A DNA stretch of 64,000 nt. It comes from JAUMBM01 sp964441755 (GTDB taxonomy: Bacteria; Bacteroidota; Bacteroidia; Chitinophagales; Saprospiraceae). Location of the stretch: positions 62,001-126,000 of the forward strand of contig CAYTVG010000010.1 in the NCBI GenBank assembly GCA_964441755.1, in the 5' to 3' direction. The position numbers and the translations under genes were made by a program. Positions 40,847 through 49,497 of the stretch are shown here, in pieces (position 1 is the stretch's first letter; each line of letters starts with the position of its first letter). The notes below the pieces were generated by a model that saw nothing but the letters and a program-made list of their open reading frames with translations, was not told the origin of the DNA and did not search any database.

Positions 40847-43141
40847 TCAGTTCCGGCGCCTCTCCATCTCCAGAATCTGTAATCTCGTTTTGGCATAATT
40901 TTCCTGTACGTTGCGAATGATTTCCTGCCGATAGGCCTGATCGTTGAAAAGCTTGTACAAGCCGGCATGCTGATTGATATCATAGCCTCTCGCGCGATAA
41001 GTATCCTGCAGGAGCATGATAGCTTCTTCTACCTGTGCCGCATCGATAGCTATTGGCATACTGCCTTCGATATACGCGCTGTGAGAGAGCGGCTGCGGTT
41101 CGACGGCAGGAGGCGCCATGGGCTTACCTGACTCCAGCGCTGCCAGCCGCTGGTTGAGGGAAGAAAAGTCATTTCTCAAAGCGGCCACCTCTTGGTTCAA
41201 TTTTTCGATTTCGCTCTGCTGCTTTTCTACCAGACTTGCTATTTCATTGTTATTTAAGCCGATCGCCATATTGACATAGGACAATCGACTGGCAGCAGGT
41301 GCTGCAGACCAAGCCACCCCTACTATCTGGCGGTACTCGCCGGGCGTGATCTGTTGTGGTGATACTGCTCTGCCGACACCGTCGTTGTATCCGGAAGGCA
41401 GGATATAATCACCAATATTCACCTGACCGCGCACTTTTACAGGAATCTGCCCCATAAAGGCTACTTTTTCAAAGCTGGCACTTTCACCTTCTGCGGGCAT
41501 ATTACCCAATACGGCCGGGTTGGTAGATATGACCAGTAACTGGCTTGCGCCGTCGTCGGTACGCTTGCTGATCAGACCACCCTTTACGCCAACGATATCG
41601 CCGGGCGTCATTGTTTCGGCAGGCATGCGGCGCTCCAGCCACTCCGCATAATCGGCTGAGCCGGATTGATAGGTGACGCCCAGATTGGCATAGGCAAATG
41701 CCTGATAAGCCGCCAGGTTGGCAGCAGCTACCACTTCATCTGCTACAGCAATGGCCACTACGGAAGGTTCCGGAGGGCACACGACAGCTCCCAGACCGGC
41801 ACAAGAGTTGGGCAAAGCGGATAGCCCGATATTGACGCCTCCGGCTACTACCTCGGCACTCAGGATAGCTGTTTCAACAATATACTCCGGGCTGGAGGCC
41901 ACTTCAGAGGAAGTCTGGCCCTCAATACGTCCCCGAGCATTGTTGTTTTTATCAAAAAAGGTGATAAAGTTATTGTTGCCATTGGGTGTTTCAGCGTCCA
42001 CTTTTAAGGCCATGGCCTGCTGGCTACCCTCCACCCTGAATGGATAGGCATCGTAAGAGTCGTCGCCGCCACCCACTGAGGCTCTGACGGTAACCCGTCC
42101 GTTCAAATCGGTGATGTTATTGACCGTTAGTTTTCCGGCGCTGGTAAGGGTTCCGCCTACCGTACTATTACCCGCTGTAGCACTATTGCCGCCCACGTTC
42201 AGGTTTTTCTCAATACCTACACCTCCTTCAACGATGACTGCACCATTGTCCTTGGTAGTAGACTCCTGGGTATTGCTGAAAGTAGCCGTGCCGTTTACGC
42301 CCAGCGTCCCACCTACGGTGCTGCTACCTATCACGGCACTGTTGCCACCTACATTGATATTTTTTTCAACGCCCACACCCCCCTCTACGATGAGTGTCCC
42401 GTTATCTTTGGTAGTAGACTGTGTGGTATTATTCAGGCGGGCTATCCCCCCGGCAGTGAGATCATTGGCAATATTGGCATTGTTGCCAACATTGACGTTG
42501 CGGCCGACGATGGCATCGCGGCCCGTAAAGATATCAATGCCAACGCTGAGTGAATTGCCTATATTGACGTCCCCTGCGGCCGTAATGCGCATTCGCTCAA
42601 TGTTGCTGGTTTTAAACACCAAATCTTTGGAATCCAGCGTACCCAGGAAGTGGGGTCCCGGAATCGTCAGATCATTACCGTTAGCTTTCCAGAATGGCGA
42701 TGTTTTTTCAGTGCCTTCCTCTTCAGCAAGGCTACCTGCCGTGAGCGCGTGATAGGCGTAAGGCACAGCCAATAGTTGGGTTGCACCCAGTGAGCTGTAG
42801 TTTTCACCTCCGTCTTCATCAAGTCCAATTTCCAACCAAATCTGCTCGGTACTCCAGGGTAAGCGACTAAAATCGCCACCTTGTACTTCACCTCCACCCA
42901 TCACCAGATTGAATAGCCCGGCATCACCTGTATTCACCCGGTGTACTTCTCTGTATCCCACTTTCCCGTCAGCAGCCCCTAGTCGGAAGGTAGCCTGAAG
43001 GGAGATGGTGCGGTTTGTGAGAGCCTCGCCGTCCTGATTGCGGGCAACAGCCTGATAGTTCATACCCCAACGCAGGGATTCCTGTGCCTGTACAGCACCC
43101 CAACTGACCAACAGGAACAGCATTATTGATAAATACTTCAT
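40847..43141 (-). CDS. Secreted tail-fibre-like repeat protein with peptidase-G2-like domain
   Basis: A 764-residue secreted protein. The signal peptide covers 1-19. The N-terminal domain (21-135, MNYQAVARNQDGEALTNRTI) is a form common in Bacteroidota secreted proteins. Residues about 185-345 are Gly/Asn/Val-rich fibre-like sequence with two 52-residue repeats (STTKDNG at 242 and 294, each continuing IVEGGVG). A domain beginning SADYAEWLERR (496) with GDIVGVKGG resembles the peptidase-G2/intramolecular-chaperone domain of phage tail spikes. A coiled coil (631-670) and a helical tail follow. It lies 33 nt after a T9SS-type protein and is probably co-transcribed. Confidence 0.78.
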   Translation of the reverse strand: MKYLSIMLFLLVSWGAVQAQESLRWGMNYQAVARNQDGEALTNRTISLQATFRLGAADGKVGYREVHRVNTGDAGLFNLVMGGGEVQGGDFSRLPWSTEQIWLEIGLDEDGGENYSSLGATQLLAVPYAYHALTAGSLAEEEGTEKTSPFWKANGNDLTIPGPHFLGTLDSKDLVFKTSNIERMRITAAGDVNIGNSLSVGIDIFTGRDAIVGRNVNVGNNANIANDLTAGGIARLNNTTQSTTKDNGTLIVEGGVGVEKNINVGGNSAVIGSSTVGGTLGVNGTATFSNTQESTTKDNGAVIVEGGVGIEKNLNVGGNSATAGNSTVGGTLTSAGKLTVNNITDLNGRVTVRASVGGGDDSYDAYPFRVEGSQQAMALKVDAETPNGNNNFITFFDKNNNARGRIEGQTSSEVASSPEYIVETAILSAEVVAGGVNIGLSALPNSCAGLGAVVCPPEPSVVAIAVADEVVAAANLAAYQAFAYANLGVTYQSGSADYAEWLERRMPAETMTPGDIVGVKGGLISKRTDDGASQLLVISTNPAVLGNMPAEGESASFEKVAFMGQIPVKVRGQVNIGDYILPSGYNDGVGRAVSPQQITPGEYRQIVGVAWSAAPAASRLSYVNMAIGLNNNEIASLVEKQQSEIEKLNQEVAALRNDFSSLNQRLAALESGKPMAPPAVEPQPLSHSAYIEGSMPIAIDAAQVEEAIMLLQDTYRARGYDINQHAGLYKLFNDQAYRQEIIRNVQENYAKTRLQILEMERRRN

Positions 43142-43174
43142 TGAGTTAGATTTTTGATTTTTTGTAATTTTTAA

Positions 43175-43687
43175 CTACTGCTTGATAATCTGTGCACTAC
43201 CCATCACTTCTTTCTGCTGGTTACGTGCTACCAGCCAGTAATGGCCGGCCGGCTCGCCGCTCAGGTCTATTACCTGCCCTCCATCGTTGGCGGGTAACAG
43301 CCCCGACCACAACAGGCGGCCCTGGCTGTCGAATACCTGCAGCAGGGCCGGCTCTGTGAGACCGGTCGTGCTAACCGCCACCGTACTTTGAGCGGGAACG
43401 GGGAAAACTTGCCAGACGAAGGCTGGCGAAAAAGACGGTTCGATAAAATCAGGCAGTACGGCTGCCTGAGAGATTACCTGCAGCCGGGCTTGGTGAAAGC
43501 CTTCGGTAAGACGCCCCTGAGTGCTATTGCGGTCGAGCACGGAGGTTTCGCCCAATGTCCATGACAATTGCACATCGCCGGAGCGAATGTCCGTGCCGGC
43601 ACTGCCTAGCGCGGTTCTTTCCAGAGACTGTCCGTGCAGGATTACTCCCGGGCACGACAGTCCCATTACAATGAAAATGTACTTCAT
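43175..43687 (-). CDS. Secreted protein with T9SS type A-like sorting domain
   Basis: A 170-residue protein with signal peptide (ending ILHGQS). Its N-terminal part (about 21-70, DVQLSWTLGETSV and LTEGFHQ) is common in secreted Bacteroidota proteins. The C-terminal part (about 90-170, VFPVPAQSTVAV, LLQVFDSQGRLLW, AGHYWLVARN) resembles the type A sorting domain for the type IX system. It is 33 nt upstream of the tail-fibre-like gene, so the two products probably act together at the cell surface. Function unknown. Confidence 0.72.
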   Translation of the reverse strand: MKYIFIVMGLSCPGVILHGQSLERTALGSAGTDIRSGDVQLSWTLGETSVLDRNSTQGRLTEGFHQARLQVISQAAVLPDFIEPSFSPAFVWQVFPVPAQSTVAVSTTGLTEPALLQVFDSQGRLLWSGLLPANDGGQVIDLSGEPAGHYWLVARNQQKEVMGSAQIIKQ

Positions 43688-44383
43688 CGTTACCTTTTAT
43701 TTGGTGAAAAAATTTAGGATTTACGCTAATAAGACAGGTTTAGCACATGTGTATTGAGCAGGGACTTGGATTGTACTGGCCAAAACAACACATTGATCAC
43801 CGGAGTAATCAACCAAAAAATTTAGATTGTTAATACGATTTACCCCATGGATGAATCTTTGCAAAACAGCTATTCGCTGCTGGCCGGACGGCCAGGCAGG
43901 TAGATCGACCTACTTAATCAGGCATTGGATTGGGATGGGAGAAGCCGCCCGGGCTGATAGGGAACGAGCTTAGCTTACAACTGCAAGCATCGCTTGTCGG
44001 TCACTACAAAGGTTAGTAATTATGGACATTGGAAGCCGATTACGGAGGTTACAAATCATCAATCGGCGTTACAATTCTTTAAAATCTTGTGAAAGCAAGC
44101 GCTATTGTATCAACTACGGACACTTCATACCCCGGGTATAGTCCGGGCAGGTATCTTTACCTACACAGTGCGCGCTACACCCCCGCCCCGGACTGAATGC
44201 AATACGATACGGTAAAAAACAGCCCGAACAACTTATGATACTGAATGCAGTTAGTCTCGACAACTGCTTCAGCCTATATAGATGCGATTGGAATGGATAA
44301 AACTTTCCCAGCCGGGAGCTTATACACCGCCACCCGATTTTCGGAAAACATACAACTTTCTAAAAACCAACTAATCAGGTATT
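43688..44383. other. 696-bp region without a gene
   Basis: The longest gap in the window. No frame of convincing length is present on either strand. There is a near-consensus TATCTTTA at about 44152 (plus strand) and a CCCCGGGTATAGTCCGGGC quasi-palindrome at about 44131-44149. I see no tRNA, no terminator hairpin of the kind found elsewhere and no known RNA family. It separates two minus-strand genes, so it should hold the promoter of the 43175-43687 gene. Confidence 0.5.
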
Positions 44384-46258
44384 TTAGATGATACCCAGAC
44401 CGCCCGTAGACTTGAGCGCTGCAGCCACATTGACATCGAAAGCCTTCTCTGCCAGTGGATTGCTGAAAGTATTGAGGGCATCGATCGCCTGGTGGATGGC
44501 ATCTTTATCATCTCCTTCCACTGCCTGTTGCAGGGCGGTGGCCAAACCGTTGAGGGTGCTCACCTCTTCGGCTGTCATCCAGTTGCCGTTTTGCTCTACA
44601 AATTTTTCGGCTGACAGCAGGATGCTGCGGGCCTCATTGCGGGCTTCCAACAGGCTGCGGACGGCCATATCTTCGCCGGCATGCTGTATAGATTCCAGCA
44701 GCATGCGCGCCATTTCTTCTTCGCTGATACCGTACTGTGATTTGATGACGATCTCCTGCTCGACGCCGGAGCGCAGTTCCTGCGCTTTCACCTTGAGAAT
44801 GCCGTCGGCATCGATGTAAAAATGCACCTCTATCTTTGGCAGGCCGGCTGCCATGGGCGGGATGCCGGTGAGGATAAATTCACCCAGCTTGCGGTTGTGC
44901 TCTACGAGATCTCTTTCGCCCTGATAGACGGCGATTTTGAGCTTCGTCTGTCCGTCGACCGAAGTTGTGTATTTGCGGCCCACCTTGGCCGGGACTTTGG
45001 CATTGCGGGGGATGATAACGTCCATGAGTCCACCCACCGTTTCAATACCCAGTGAGAGAGGCGTAATGTCGAGCAGCAGAATATCCTTTTGATTGCCGGC
45101 CAGCACATCGGCCTGAATGGCTGCGCCCAGGGCCACGACTTCGTCGGGATTGAGCTTGTCGTAGGGGGTGCTTCCAAAAAAAGCGGCTACCGCCTCCTTG
45201 ATGACGGGCATGCGCGTAGAACCCCCTACCAGCACCACATGGTCAATCTGGCTGACTGTCAGGCCGGCATCGCGCAGCGCCTGTCGGCAGGCCTGCAGCG
45301 TTTTTTCGACCAGCGGCTGCGCCAGCTGGTCGAAGAGCTCGCGGCTGAGCGAGCAACTTACGCCATTGATTTCTGTGGTAAAAAGCCCATGGCTGCTGAG
45401 CTGCTTTTTAGCCTCCTCCGCCGCGAGGCGTATGCGCTGGCTGAGCGACTTATCGGCAGCGACTGCTGCCGGCTCCCAGCCATAGGTCGCCATCCAGTGG
45501 TCGATGATGAGGCGGTCAAAATCATCTCCCCCCAGAAAGGTATCGCCGTTGGTGGCCAGCACTTCGAAGATTCCTTGCTGTATGGAGAGGATAGAAATGT
45601 CGAAAGTGCCTCCGCCGAGGTCGTAGACAGCGATGAGCTGGTCATCAGCATCTGCCTGCAGGCCGAGGCCGTAGGCGAGGCTTGCAGCCGTGGGCTCATT
45701 GACGATGCGGAGCACGTCGAGGCCTGCCAGCTTGCCCGCATCGCGGGTAGCCTGGCGCTGGGCGTCATTGAAGTAAGCGGGCACCGTGATAACTGCTTTT
45801 TCAACGCTTGCCCCCAGTTGGCCCTCAATGCGCTTTTTGAGTGCCTTGAGGATTTCAGCAGAGAGTTCCACAGGTGTAAACCAGCTATTTTTCACCCGCA
45901 CTTTTACCAGGCTGTCAGCGTCTTCGTCGATGATCTGGTAGCCGAAATACGCCTGCTGCGACTGCAGGTCCTTGTAGGATTTGCCCATCAGGCGTTTGAC
46001 CGAATAGATGGTATTGGCCGGATCCTCAATGAGCTTTTCTTTGGCCGTTTCGCCAACCTCTACTTTACCCGATTCGGTAAAATGCACCACTGAAGGCATG
46101 AGGGTACTTTTGCCGTCGGCATCGCGCACTGCTACTGGTTGTCCGTCAACGATATAGGCGACCAGGCTGTTGGTGGTACCCAGGTCGATGCCGATAATCA
46201 TTTCTTTTTCCGGCTGCGCTACGTTGCCGGATTTCATATCTATGGAGATCTTTGCCAT
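44384..46258 (-). CDS. Hsp70-family chaperone (HscA/DnaK-like)
   Basis: A 624-residue Hsp70. The nucleotide-binding domain has IGIDLGTTNSLVAYI, AVYDLGGGTFDISIL and VVLVGGSTRMPVIKEAV; the substrate-binding domain has LLLDITPLSLGIETVGG. The N-terminal extension (MAKISIDMKSGNVAQPEKE) and lack of the acidic EEVD-like tail point away from the main DnaK, and towards the HscA-type chaperones that help Fe-S cluster assembly. No HscB, IscU or ferredoxin gene is adjacent, so that role is inference. Confidence 0.9.
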   Translation of the reverse strand: MAKISIDMKSGNVAQPEKEMIIGIDLGTTNSLVAYIVDGQPVAVRDADGKSTLMPSVVHFTESGKVEVGETAKEKLIEDPANTIYSVKRLMGKSYKDLQSQQAYFGYQIIDEDADSLVKVRVKNSWFTPVELSAEILKALKKRIEGQLGASVEKAVITVPAYFNDAQRQATRDAGKLAGLDVLRIVNEPTAASLAYGLGLQADADDQLIAVYDLGGGTFDISILSIQQGIFEVLATNGDTFLGGDDFDRLIIDHWMATYGWEPAAVAADKSLSQRIRLAAEEAKKQLSSHGLFTTEINGVSCSLSRELFDQLAQPLVEKTLQACRQALRDAGLTVSQIDHVVLVGGSTRMPVIKEAVAAFFGSTPYDKLNPDEVVALGAAIQADVLAGNQKDILLLDITPLSLGIETVGGLMDVIIPRNAKVPAKVGRKYTTSVDGQTKLKIAVYQGERDLVEHNRKLGEFILTGIPPMAAGLPKIEVHFYIDADGILKVKAQELRSGVEQEIVIKSQYGISEEEMARMLLESIQHAGEDMAVRSLLEARNEARSILLSAEKFVEQNGNWMTAEEVSTLNGLATALQQAVEGDDKDAIHQAIDALNTFSNPLAEKAFDVNVAAALKSTGGLGII

Positions 46259-46376
46259 GGACTAACTGAAGTTCAAGTACCTAAATGAGGCTGCTGCAAG
46301 GCATATTAGCACTTGCACCAGTCTTCTGTACACAATGAACAGATGTTTTGGTAAAAGTGTTTTTGCCGGATGCCAG

Positions 46377-46422
46377 TTCAGGCCCATATTTGGCGGCAGG
46401 TGCCGCCAAATATGGGCCTGAA
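46377..46422. terminator. 22-bp perfect hairpin between two minus-strand genes
   Basis: Arms 46377-46398 and 46401-46422 are perfectly complementary, with a TTTGGCGGCA/TGCCGCCAAA core. A second, imperfect hairpin follows (GGGG-C-T7-C-A7-CCCC, 46426-46449), ending just before the stop of the next gene. Confidence 0.85.
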
Positions 46423-46456
46423 GTAGGGGCTTTTTTTCAAAAAAACCCCAAGCGGC

Positions 46457-47389
46457 TTAGAGCAGGCGAAAATAGCTAAATACGGGGATAGGTATAAAAA
46501 ATTCTGTTGCTGAAAGGGGCAGCGCCATCAGTCCCAGATCGAAGCGACTGCGCCCGACCATGCGGGAATACATGAGTGAAGGGATGAAACCCGAGTCTAC
46601 GGAGCCGGCATAGTGCATGAGGTCGCCGTAGACGCGGCTGCGGGAATTGATGCGGTAGCTGCCGCCGAGACTGACGAGGCCCGCCTGGTCATCGTTGCTC
46701 CACAGAAAGACCCGCCCCAGGCTGAGGTTGAGGTAACGCTCGCGTTGACCCATAGTGAGGATACCGTTGAAATTAGTGAGATTGAGGATATCCGGTATGA
46801 GAAAATTGGCCTGCTGGGCTGTTACGCCCATCCGCAGGAAGGGCTTGAGTTCAAAGACTGCCTTGGCCCTGAAGTTCAGGATGACCGGCAACACGAACCC
46901 TGTACCTACCGATACGTGCTTGCCGATGGCAAAATCTATTTGGTTGTATAAGACCATTGTGTTGCGGTAGACTTTATTGCGCTCTGGCAGAAAGCCGGTG
47001 GGGATGACAAACAGGTCCTCGCCCCCCATATACTGCACTTGGTCGCGCACGGCTACTTTGATGACGGGCGGAGCGGGCTCGCCTGCGAGGCGCTCGCCCT
47101 GCAGGCCAAGAAAGGCAACCTCTCCCAGGGCGAAAGGAATAATCTGCCGGTTGCTGCTCATTTCAAAAGAAAGCTCAGTGCCTGATATGCCTATGGCGCG
47201 GCCGACGATTTTGTCGCCCCGCTGCGTATGCAGCACGTGTACCTGTGTCGTATCTCCCCAGACAATCTTGTTGCTGATAACCGTCTGCGCCTGCAGGCTG
47301 CCGGCCAGTAAAAAAAGGCAAAGGAAGATAACAGCAGACAGCAGGCTGTTGCTGCGGGAAAGTAGTAAGCACTCCAAATGCTTTGTCAT
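46457..47389 (-). CDS. Unrecognised secreted protein, probably outer-membrane
   Basis: A 310-residue protein with signal peptide (hydrophobic 16-33, ending GSLQAQ). Residues about 36-105 look like a small beta-rich domain (HVLHTQRGDKIVGRAIGISG). From about 120 on, alternating hydrophobic strands with Gly/Ser/Arg turns and a C-terminal aromatic-rich end (VFSYFRLL) suggest a beta-barrel. I do not recognise the family. It follows a strong hairpin and stands alone. Confidence 0.65.
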   Translation of the reverse strand: MTKHLECLLLSRSNSLLSAVIFLCLFLLAGSLQAQTVISNKIVWGDTTQVHVLHTQRGDKIVGRAIGISGTELSFEMSSNRQIIPFALGEVAFLGLQGERLAGEPAPPVIKVAVRDQVQYMGGEDLFVIPTGFLPERNKVYRNTMVLYNQIDFAIGKHVSVGTGFVLPVILNFRAKAVFELKPFLRMGVTAQQANFLIPDILNLTNFNGILTMGQRERYLNLSLGRVFLWSNDDQAGLVSLGGSYRINSRSRVYGDLMHYAGSVDSGFIPSLMYSRMVGRSRFDLGLMALPLSATEFFIPIPVFSYFRLL

Positions 47390-47520
47390 AAATGAAGTAT
47401 TATGTCAGTGAAACCAAGTTTGCCCTGTCAGTTGTTTCGGGAATACAGCTTTATTGAGCCCGAAAGTAAACCTATCTGATGAAATTTTGTATTAATTTCC
47501 AATAACTTTAGAAAGAACCG

Positions 47521-48414
47521 ATGCACAATTCCAGTCATCCCTCATCAGAGCAGGGTTCCGCTCAACATACAGAGACAGCCACAGCGGGTCCCGGGGTTGG
47601 GTCGCTGTTTCCGGAATGGTCATCCGGTGATATTAAGAGCCATAAGCCCAGCTTTTTGTTCTTTGTATTGGGCGGCTTTTTCATTGCCAACGCGCTGGTA
47701 GCAGAATTCATTGGCGTCAAAATTTTTGCGCTCGAAGATACTTTTGGCTGGAAGCCCTTCGACCTGCAGCTTTTTGGCCAGCCGGGAGCCCTGCAGTTTT
47801 CTGCAGGTGTGCTCTTGTGGCCGATTGTGTTTGTGATGACGGATATCATCAACGAGTACTATGGCAAGCGTGGCATACGTATGTTGACCTTCCTGACGAT
47901 GGGACTGATTGTCTATGCCTTTGTCATGGTTTTTCTGGCCATACAGCTGGCGCCTGCCAGTTGGTGGGTAGGGCAAAATGCAGCACAGGGAGTGCCTGAT
48001 ATGCAGGCTGCCTTCGGGGCTGTCTTCGGGCAGGGATTGTTGATCATCGTCGGATCAGTGGCTGCTTTTTTGCTGGCGCAACTAGTAGATGTTATCTCTT
48101 TCCATCGGATCAAAGCACTGACGGGCGAGCGTATGATCTGGCTTCGGGCCACCGGCTCTACGGTGGTCTCGCAACTGGTCGACAGTCTGGTTGTGCTGTA
48201 TATTGCCTTCAAACTGGGACCATCACTGGTGGGCAATATTGAGCCCTGGAGCTGGAATCAGTTATTGGCTGTAGCCAGCATACAATATGCCTATAAGTTT
48301 TCGCTGGCATTGCTGCTCACGCCGGTGGTCTACTTTATGCACGGCTTCATGGACCGCTACTTAGGCGAAGAGCTGGCAGCCAAGATGAAAGCGGCAGCGA
48401 GTAGTTGGAATTAA
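47521..48414 (+). CDS. yhhQ: Queuosine precursor transporter (YhhQ/VUT family)
   Basis: A 297-residue membrane protein with about six helices. Family marks include FVMTDIINEYYGKRGIRML, LVDVISFHRIKALTGERM-like sequence and RATGSTVVSQLVDSLVVL. Members take up preQ0/preQ1 for queuosine tRNA modification. The N-terminal 40 residues are hydrophilic and longer than usual; a later start is possible but none stands out. I saw no preQ1 riboswitch in the 5' region. Confidence 0.9.
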   Translation: MHNSSHPSSEQGSAQHTETATAGPGVGSLFPEWSSGDIKSHKPSFLFFVLGGFFIANALVAEFIGVKIFALEDTFGWKPFDLQLFGQPGALQFSAGVLLWPIVFVMTDIINEYYGKRGIRMLTFLTMGLIVYAFVMVFLAIQLAPASWWVGQNAAQGVPDMQAAFGAVFGQGLLIIVGSVAAFLLAQLVDVISFHRIKALTGERMIWLRATGSTVVSQLVDSLVVLYIAFKLGPSLVGNIEPWSWNQLLAVASIQYAYKFSLALLLTPVVYFMHGFMDRYLGEELAAKMKAAASSWN

Positions 48415-48515
48415 CCCAGCCTGTTTGGGCAGCTGAAGTTGCCTGCATAAGCTGTCAGAAGCACTTTTACAGCAAGCTGTCAGTACCGGGTACACACTTT
48501 ACCGCCAAAACAGCT

Positions 48516-48523
48516 TACCTTTG
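48516..48523 (+). promoter_or_regulatory. -7 box (TACCTTTG) of the ctlX-like gene
   Basis: TACCTTTG lies 24 nt before the ATG at 48547; an off-consensus TTT lies at the -33 distance. Confidence 0.5.
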
Positions 48524-48546
48524 CAGTTCAACAGAACGCAACAGTT

Positions 48547-49476
48547 ATGGCTTTCCAGATAAGTGATACCCTCCTCATGGTGCGCCCTGCTCACTTCGGT
48601 TTCAACGAAGAGACTGCGGCCTCCAACGCATTTCAGACCAAAAACTCTCTGCTGTCCAATGAGGAAATCAGTCGCCTGGCCTTGGCCGAGTTCGATGCTT
48701 TTGTAGAAAAGCTCCGCGCTGCCGGCATCCGTGTACTGGTTGTTGAGGACACCCCCAGCCCGCTCAAAACGGATGCAGTTTTTCCCAACAACTGGATTAC
48801 CACGCACAGCGATGGTGTTGTAATCACTTATCCTATGTACTCGCCTATGCGCCGCCTCGAGCGCCGTCGCGATATCATCGATCAGCTTTCAGCGTCTTTT
48901 GTGGTCACCAATTGGCTGCGGCTCGAACAGCATGAAGCTGAACAGGTTTACCTCGAAGGCACAGGCAGCATGATACTCGATCGCACCAACCACATCGTCT
49001 ATGCCTGTCGAAGTGTGCGCACGGACGAACAGCTGCTGCGCGAGTTTGCCGACGGTATGCGCTATCGAACAGTCGTTTTCGATGCCATCGATCCCGCGGG
49101 TATGCCCATTTACCATACCAATGTGATGATGGCCGTGGCGGATACTTTTGCGATCATCTGCCTCGATAGTATCACCAACGAGGCCGAGCGCGAGGAAGTC
49201 ATCCACAGCCTGCAATCTACCGACAAGGAGATTATCCCTATTTCTTACGACCAGATGATGCACTATGCCGGCAATATGTTGCAGGTGCGCAATGATCAGG
49301 GGGCGTCCTTTCTGGTCATGTCGCAGCAGGCATACCAGTCGCTGCAACCTGCGCAACTGGAGGCTATTCAGCATCACTCTCATATCCTGTACAGCGACCT
49401 GCAGACCATCGAAAAATACGGCGGCGGCAGCGCTCGCTGTATGCTGGCAGAAATTTTTCTGCCGGGCAAGGACTAG
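48547..49476 (+). CDS. ctlX: Amidinotransferase/arginine-deiminase-fold hydrolase (CtlX-like)
   Basis: A 309-residue guanidino-modifying enzyme. Substrate-binding NNWITTHSDG, EGTGSMILDR with the catalytic acid region, the His-containing YHTNVMM, and the C-terminal nucleophile C298 in GGSARCMLAEIFLP fit the CtlX group linked to citrulline/arginine use. No arc or other catabolic genes are adjacent, so the exact substrate is uncertain. Confidence 0.87.
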   Translation: MAFQISDTLLMVRPAHFGFNEETAASNAFQTKNSLLSNEEISRLALAEFDAFVEKLRAAGIRVLVVEDTPSPLKTDAVFPNNWITTHSDGVVITYPMYSPMRRLERRRDIIDQLSASFVVTNWLRLEQHEAEQVYLEGTGSMILDRTNHIVYACRSVRTDEQLLREFADGMRYRTVVFDAIDPAGMPIYHTNVMMAVADTFAIICLDSITNEAEREEVIHSLQSTDKEIIPISYDQMMHYAGNMLQVRNDQGASFLVMSQQAYQSLQPAQLEAIQHHSHILYSDLQTIEKYGGGSARCMLAEIFLPGKD

Positions 49477-49497
49477 GTATTTGTTCTTAAGCAACCA

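Noticed and set aside
40847..43141. Remnant prophage tail gene
   Set aside because: The protein has a bacterial signal peptide and a typical Bacteroidota secreted N-terminal domain, and no phage genes flank it; it looks like a host surface protein.
44120..44180. RNase P RNA fragment (AGTCCGGGC) in the gene-free gap
   Set aside because: Only the short GTCCGGGC piece matches; the surrounding conserved GAGGAAAGTCCGGGC and ACAGAR elements are missing.
47461..47520. preQ1 riboswitch before the queuosine precursor transporter
   Set aside because: The upstream region is short and A/T-rich, with no C-rich/A-rich pseudoknot pattern of the known preQ1 classes.
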